Shown here: one piece after another, positions 59,683 to 64,000 of the stretch
Layout: each line of letters opens with the position of its first letter
Numbering within the stretch: the first letter of the stretch is position 1
Origin: Platycnemis pennipes
Taxonomy: Eukaryota > Arthropoda > Insecta > Odonata > Platycnemididae
Length of the DNA stretch: 64,000 nt
Direction of reading: 5' to 3'
Assembly (NCBI GenBank): GCA_933228895.1
Contig: OW121850.1
Coordinates: 34,853,773 to 34,917,772, forward strand
The notes under the pieces: model-generated
Seen by the model: the letters and a program-made list of their open reading frames with translations, nothing else
What the model was told of the DNA's origin: nothing
Database searches by the model: none
Program-made: the position numbers and the translations under genes

Positions 59683-60034
59683 CTGAACTAGGAGATAAAC
59701 ATATGGTTGCAGGGAATTTGGAGCGAAAGGACTATTTCACCTCCGATTGACTGCAATGCCTATGTTTTTAAATTGGAATCGAAAATTTTCTTCGATTTGT
59801 AGGATATCAGCTCTGCGATGAATTTCGGAAAAGACTAATTTGAGTCAGTTTTTGGGCAGAATCTTCATCTTGAGTCACATTTTGTGCGTGTCCGGTGAAG
59901 ATGCGACCCATGACACTCACCCTTGACTTGGCTTGTAGGGTGAACTGAATATAGACTTCCTTCCTCAACCGCGTTCGTATCTCGCACTTTCTGAGGATTT
60001 GACATGAGATATGGAAAAAATATCTCTTCTTGTA

Positions 60035-60177
60035 ATCATTTTCACCTCCTCCCCTATCTCTCTAATCTTGTTAATCTGATCAAACGTAGCATAATACACA
60101 GGGGTACTTAATATATATCTCACGTCATCCGTAAACAAATCAGCTTCGAATTCACGTAAAAGGTTTAACCTAAATTA
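60035..60177 (-). mobile_element. Internal LINE fragment
   Basis: Minus-strand piece of the C-terminal coding end (TCTCTAATCTTGTTAATCTG on the plus strand corresponds to KIREI of other copies), abutting the 3' end of the next copy. Confidence 0.65.
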
Positions 60178-60745
60178 TCTACATCAACATCTACATAATA
60201 CCCTGCAAGCCACCACGAGGGTGTGTGGCGGGGGGTGATTTCTCACCAAACATGCACTACATATCATGCATTAAAAAGGAATAGTATTAATATAGTAGTC
60301 AGAACAACACTATTTAAAAAAAGGTACAAATTGCTAAGCAAACATGCAAAAACATTCTGTTAGTAGGGTTAGCTTTAAGTACTCATACCAACATGCAGCT
60401 ACCAATGCTATTCATTGCTACTCTCTGATAGGACATATTTACCGTTATTCGTATCTCTAATTGTGCGAGGGAAAAAGGACATTTTGAATCGGTCAGTTCG
60501 GCAATCAATTTCTCTAATTTATGATTATGGTCCAGTCTGCCATAGTAAGTTGGGGTTCGTAAAATATTTTTAACTTCATCACTGAAAATATTGCCTTGGA
60601 ATTTGTTTAAGAGATTGTCTAAATTTCAACCTGCGATCTGACAATGATTCCCATTTCAATTCATTTAATAGACTGGTTACGCTAACATAATTATCGTATC
60701 GTCCCTTTACAAATCTTACCGATCTTATTATAACTTGGGTTCGAT
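60178..60745 (-). mobile_element. 5'-truncated CR1/Jockey-group LINE
   Basis: Closely similar to the copy at 62403-62995 over the tail, 3' region and C-terminal coding end, including CCACCACGAGGGTGTGTGGC on the plus strand near the tail. Confidence 0.85.
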
Positions 60746-60850
60746 ACTAATTAGCATCCTAGTTCTTCTATTAAACTCGTAACACTAATTAAACTATCAT
60801 AACGGCTTTTAAAAAATCTAGCTGATCTCCTTTGTTCAACAGTATCATCG
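60746..60850 (-). mobile_element. Internal LINE fragment
   Basis: A diverged minus-strand piece of the same coding end (CTATCATAACGGCTTTTAAA on the plus strand). Confidence 0.5.
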
Positions 60851-60967
60851 GCAGACCACAAAGAAAATATCAACCGAAATTTTAAAGTAAATTCAAATTG
60901 GATCTGTTTTCCGATGACGTTAAAAATATTGAGAGATCACGGTCGACGGTTGATAAGATAACAGAAA

Positions 60968-61222
60968 TACATCTACATCTTCCTAATACTTAATAAATAC
61001 TCTGACTTAATCTCTTAAACAAATTCCAAGACCATATTTTCAGTGATGATGTTAAAAATATTTTGCGAACTCCCAACTTACTATGGTAGACTGGACCATA
61101 ATCACAAAATTAGAGAAATTGATTGCCGAACTTACAGATTCAAAATGTTCGTTTTTCGTCGTACTCTTACACCCCCTGCCACACACCTTTATGGTGGCTT
61201 TCAGGGCATGTAGATGTATATG
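60968..61222 (+). mobile_element. 5'-truncated CR1/Jockey-group LINE
   Basis: The plus strand matches 61815-61950 (CCAAGACCATATTTTCAGTG, then ATGGTAGACTGGACCATAAT) and is then joined to a tail with CCCTGCCACACACCTTTATG. The 3' region is shorter than in the long copy, an internal deletion. Confidence 0.75.
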
Positions 61223-61265
61223 AATACACTGCGAGCCTCCACGAGGGTGTGTGGCAGGGCCACAA
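61223..61265 (-). mobile_element. LINE 3' tail fragment, inverted
   Basis: GCCTCCACGAGGGTGTGTGG directly after the preceding plus-strand tail, producing a tail-to-tail junction. Confidence 0.65.
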
Positions 61266-61494
61266 ACCCTCGTGGAGGCTCTCGTGGTGTGGTGTTTCTT
61301 CGTAGTTCCTAGTCGTTTAGTATCATGTATCTGTTTTGATGATGGTTCTCCACCTGCCACTCACCTTCAATGTGGTTAACATATTTGTTTTAGATTAATT
61401 TAACTTCTTCAATTAAGACAATACCATATAGCTATGGATAATATATCGATCTCTTTACTTGAAAAATATTGGCTGCCTCTAAAAGCTGCCTACA

Positions 61495-61908
61495 CATGAT
61501 CTTTCCTGGGGTAGACATATACGTGAAATAATTGGTCAAGCTAATCGTAAACTGGGTTTCATTAAAAGAGTATTGGGTAAATGTGACGATCATGTACGAG
61601 AAATCAGCTAGTTTTCCCTTGTTAGACCTCATTTGGAATATGCTGCCAGTGTATGGGATCCCTACGAAATCGGTCTAAGTAACGAACTTGAACGTGTGCA
61701 GCGAAGATCGGCAAGATTTGTAAAGGGACTAAACGATAATTATATTAGCGTAACCAGTCTATTAAATGAATTGAAATGGGAATCATTGTCAGATCGCAGG
61801 TTGAAATTTAGACTTAATCTCTTAAACAAATTCCAAGGCAATATTTTCAGTGATGATGCTAAAAATATTTTAGGAAACCCCAACTTACTATGGCAGACTG
61901 GACCATAA
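61495..61908 (+). pseudogene. C-terminal LINE protein fragment
   Basis: The frame reads LSWGRHIREIIGQANRKLGF then IKRVLGKCDDHV; after a TAG near 61608 it continues LVRPHLEYAASVWDPYEIGL, ELERVQRRSARFVKG, ISVTSLLNELKWESLSDRRL and FRLNLLNKFQGNIFSDDA. This is the post-RT domain of CR1/Jockey-group LINE proteins (LEY-SVWDP, VQRRAARFV, LL-ELKWE-L-RR). Beyond 61905 the frame breaks; other copies continue KIREIDCRTDRFKMSFFPR. Function of this domain is not established. Confidence 0.85.
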
Positions 61909-62248
61909 TCATAAATTAGAGAAATTGATTGCCGAACTGACCGATTCAAAATGTCCTTTTTCCCTCGCATAATTAGAGATACGAATATCGGTAAATATGT
62001 CCTATCGGAGAGTAGCAATGAATAGCATTGGTAGCTGCATGTTGGTATGAGTACTTGAAGCTAACCCTACTAACAGAATGTTTTTGCATGTTTTCTTTGC
62101 AATTTCTATATTTTTTAAATAGTGTAGTTCTGACTACTATATTAATACTATTCCTTTTTTATGCATGATATGTAGTGCATGTTTGGTGAGCAATCACCCC
62201 CTGCCACACACCCTTGTGGTGGCTTGCAGGGTATTATGTAGATGTAGA
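61495..62248 (+). mobile_element. Longest copy of the CR1/Jockey-group LINE 3' region
   Basis: Contains the coding end, a 3' untranslated region of about 250 bp, the terminal hairpin (CCCTGCCACACACCCTTGTG ... GCAGGG, 62201-62233) and ATTATGTAGATGTAGA at the end. 5'-truncated; the RT palm is not in the window. Confidence 0.88.
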
Positions 62249-62402
62249 AAAGTGGCATTTTTATGTTTTTTAAATGCCCAGTTACTCCCCAGTTCTCTCT
62301 CATGTGTTGCTGTAAATGTCGAAAAGTAGACTTCATTGCATTGCCGGCTTCATGTTTGAAGGCCGAGTCCATAAGCTCTCTGTGCAACGTGGTTAAAATC
62401 CA
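62249..62402. other. Spacer between inverted LINE copies
   Basis: About 150 bp of unassigned DNA separating the 3' ends of two LINE copies in opposite orientation. Confidence 0.5.
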
Positions 62403-62995
62403 CTTATTTACATCTACAACTACATATACATAATACCCTGCAAGCCACCACAAGGGTGTGTGGCAGGGGGTGATTCTCACCAAACATGCACTACATATCA
62501 TGCATTAAAAAGGAATAGTATTAATATAGTAGTCAGAACAACACTATTAAAAAAAAGATACAAATTGCTAAGCAAACATGCAAAAACATTCTGTTAGTAG
62601 GGTTAGCTTTAAGTACTCATACCAACATGCAGCTACCAATGCTATTCATTGCTACTCTCTGATAGGATATATTTACCGTTATTCGTATCTCTAATTGTTC
62701 GAGGGAAAAAGGACATTTTGAATCTATCAGTTCGGCAATCAATTTCTCTAATTTTATGAATATGGTCCAGTCTGCCATAGTAAGTTGGGGTTCGTAAAAT
62801 ATTTTTAACTTCATCACTGAAAATATTGCCTTGGAATTTGTTTAAGAGATTGTCTAAATTTCAACCTGCGATCTGACAATGATTCCCATTTCAATTCATT
62901 TAATAGACTGGTTACGCTAACATAATTATCGTATCGTCCCGTTACAAATCTTGCCGATCTTCGCTGCACACGTTCGAGTTCATTACTTAGATGAA
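62403..62995 (-). mobile_element. 5'-truncated CR1/Jockey-group LINE
   Basis: The minus-strand copy is similar to the reverse complement of 61640-62248: tail (CCACCACAAGGGTGTGTGGC on the plus strand), 3' region, then coding end with LERVQRRSARFVTGRYDN and LLNELKWESLSDRRLKF. The truncation is near 62995. Confidence 0.87.
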
Positions 62996-64000
62996 CTGGA
63001 GACTGGTCGCTGAAAGTCATTGAATTCACGCAGAGAACCATCCCTGTTATTTGATGTCCTCTCGCGCTCACGGATGGCTTCTTCGTATGCGCGAGTATGA
63101 GTGAGCGTCTGTATGAATGACTGTGACGTCACCACATCTCTGGACGTTATGGTTACATAAGATCCGGCCTTCAGCAAATCTCTTATCTCTCGCTTCGTGT
63201 CTAACTGCCTGCGCTTGCTGGTTTCCAACAGTTAATTTGAAAAGGCTTTCGAGCTAAGCGCAATTAACAAATTTGGCGGTATTGCTTGTAGCAGCGATTT
63301 TCCCCGTAAACTCGGCCTGAATGCCTCTCGCTACCTCACCGCGTTACTGAGATCGGTGGGGCAGAAATCAAAACCGCTTTCTATTTCTCGCCTCGGACGA
63401 TTTTTCCGCGTTCTGAACTGCAATCGGAGCCACCTGGCGCACAAAAATTATCGCCGGCATGTATTTGTGACCATCTTCGATTTTTCCCATCCGGAAAAAC
63501 TCAGGCACGCCAAAATTGTTTCATGCGCGGGATCGTTCTCGAGTTGAGTTTTATGAACAGGCGCCTCTGGCCTTGCATTGGGCACGGCTGACTGCTGAGG
63601 ATTTTTCGGAAAGCTGTGTTTCACTGCCCCTGCGATGAAAATCCTCTCTGGGGCCAGTAAATTCTCAGTAAACCACTTTAGAGGCGACTATAGGCGAACG
63701 TGTGGTCACCGGGTCATCTCTCCCCTCAATATTCCCTCCCTGCGACCTCGAGAATGCGTCATCGCCCAGACGGAATAGACGCGTGGCCGCTAGCAGCTTT
63801 CCAACGGGTCGCCTCTCCCCAACCAAATCAGGAACGGAAGGCTTAGCAGAAAAAGCTTGACTCATCGACGGCCTACCAAACCTGTGGGCCCCATCCTCTC
63901 CCTGTGAGAGAGGGAGAGAGAGATACATGCTATTGCACGGCCTTCTCCCCTCTCGATTACACAACCTGCCGAAAAATGACATGAAAAAAATCGCCTAGTC
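62996..64000. other. Unassigned GC-richer sequence
   Basis: About 1 kb with more CG dinucleotides than most of the window, and a short GAGAGAGGGAGAGAGAGA run at about 63906. It might be the flank of a gene beyond the window. Frames (up to 105 codons, minus strand 63665-63982) show no recognised domain. Confidence 0.4.

Overview
The window is eukaryotic nuclear DNA, almost certainly from an insect or close arthropod relative. It is AT-rich and holds a two-exon beta-tubulin gene whose 447-residue product ends in an acidic tail of the insect beta-1 type. The rest is a dense mix of non-LTR retrotransposons, Penelope-like elements, DNA transposons and a large satellite array. I see no bacterial-type operons, CRISPR arrays or supported tRNA/rRNA genes. 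Species cannot be fixed from the sequence alone.

Layout. 0-6 kb: a hairpin with a hammerhead-ribozyme-like core on the minus strand (235-354), two small hAT-type elements (1827-2111, 3905-4474) and two reverse-transcriptase (RT) remnants. 6.4-19.8 kb: a satellite domain. It has a 60-bp repeat pair, a 177-bp tandem array in one orientation, a 1.3-kb spacer, then about 50 units of a 191-bp satellite carrying a shared 12-bp box in the opposite orientation. The 191-bp array shows a two-copy higher-order repeat. It is split by a 1,413-bp TA-flanked inverted-repeat element. 19.8-28.6 kb: mostly unrecognised, with a structurally complete but decayed pogo/Tigger-like transposon (23141-25536). 28.6-31.3 kb: RT fragments, a 28-bp inverted repeat and a perfect 23-bp hairpin.

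32.2-41.4 kb: a nested retroelement block. A minus-strand RTE-type LINE (32218-36186) is interrupted near its 3' end by a 5'-truncated Penelope-like element (PLE) with a visible target duplication, and elsewhere by a small foldback element. A second, plus-strand RTE copy (about 37085-40482) lies head-to-head with it and keeps a long endonuclease ORF. An RNase H-bearing LINE fragment follows. 43.2-44.4 kb: a second PLE remnant.

46.6-49.7 kb: the only confidently functional host gene, a minus-strand beta-tubulin with a 19-codon first exon, a 1,256-bp phase-0 intron and an intact second exon. 50-63 kb: upstream of that gene, many 5'-truncated copies of one CR1/Jockey-group LINE in both orientations, recognisable by a conserved 3' hairpin and a short terminal repeat, plus a 390-bp foldback element. 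The last kilobase is GC-richer and has no recognised gene.

Apart from tubulin nothing here looks like a cooperating gene set. The main interest lies in hammerhead-like cores associated with Penelope-type repeats, the orientation switch and higher-order structure of the satellite, and the nested insertion history.
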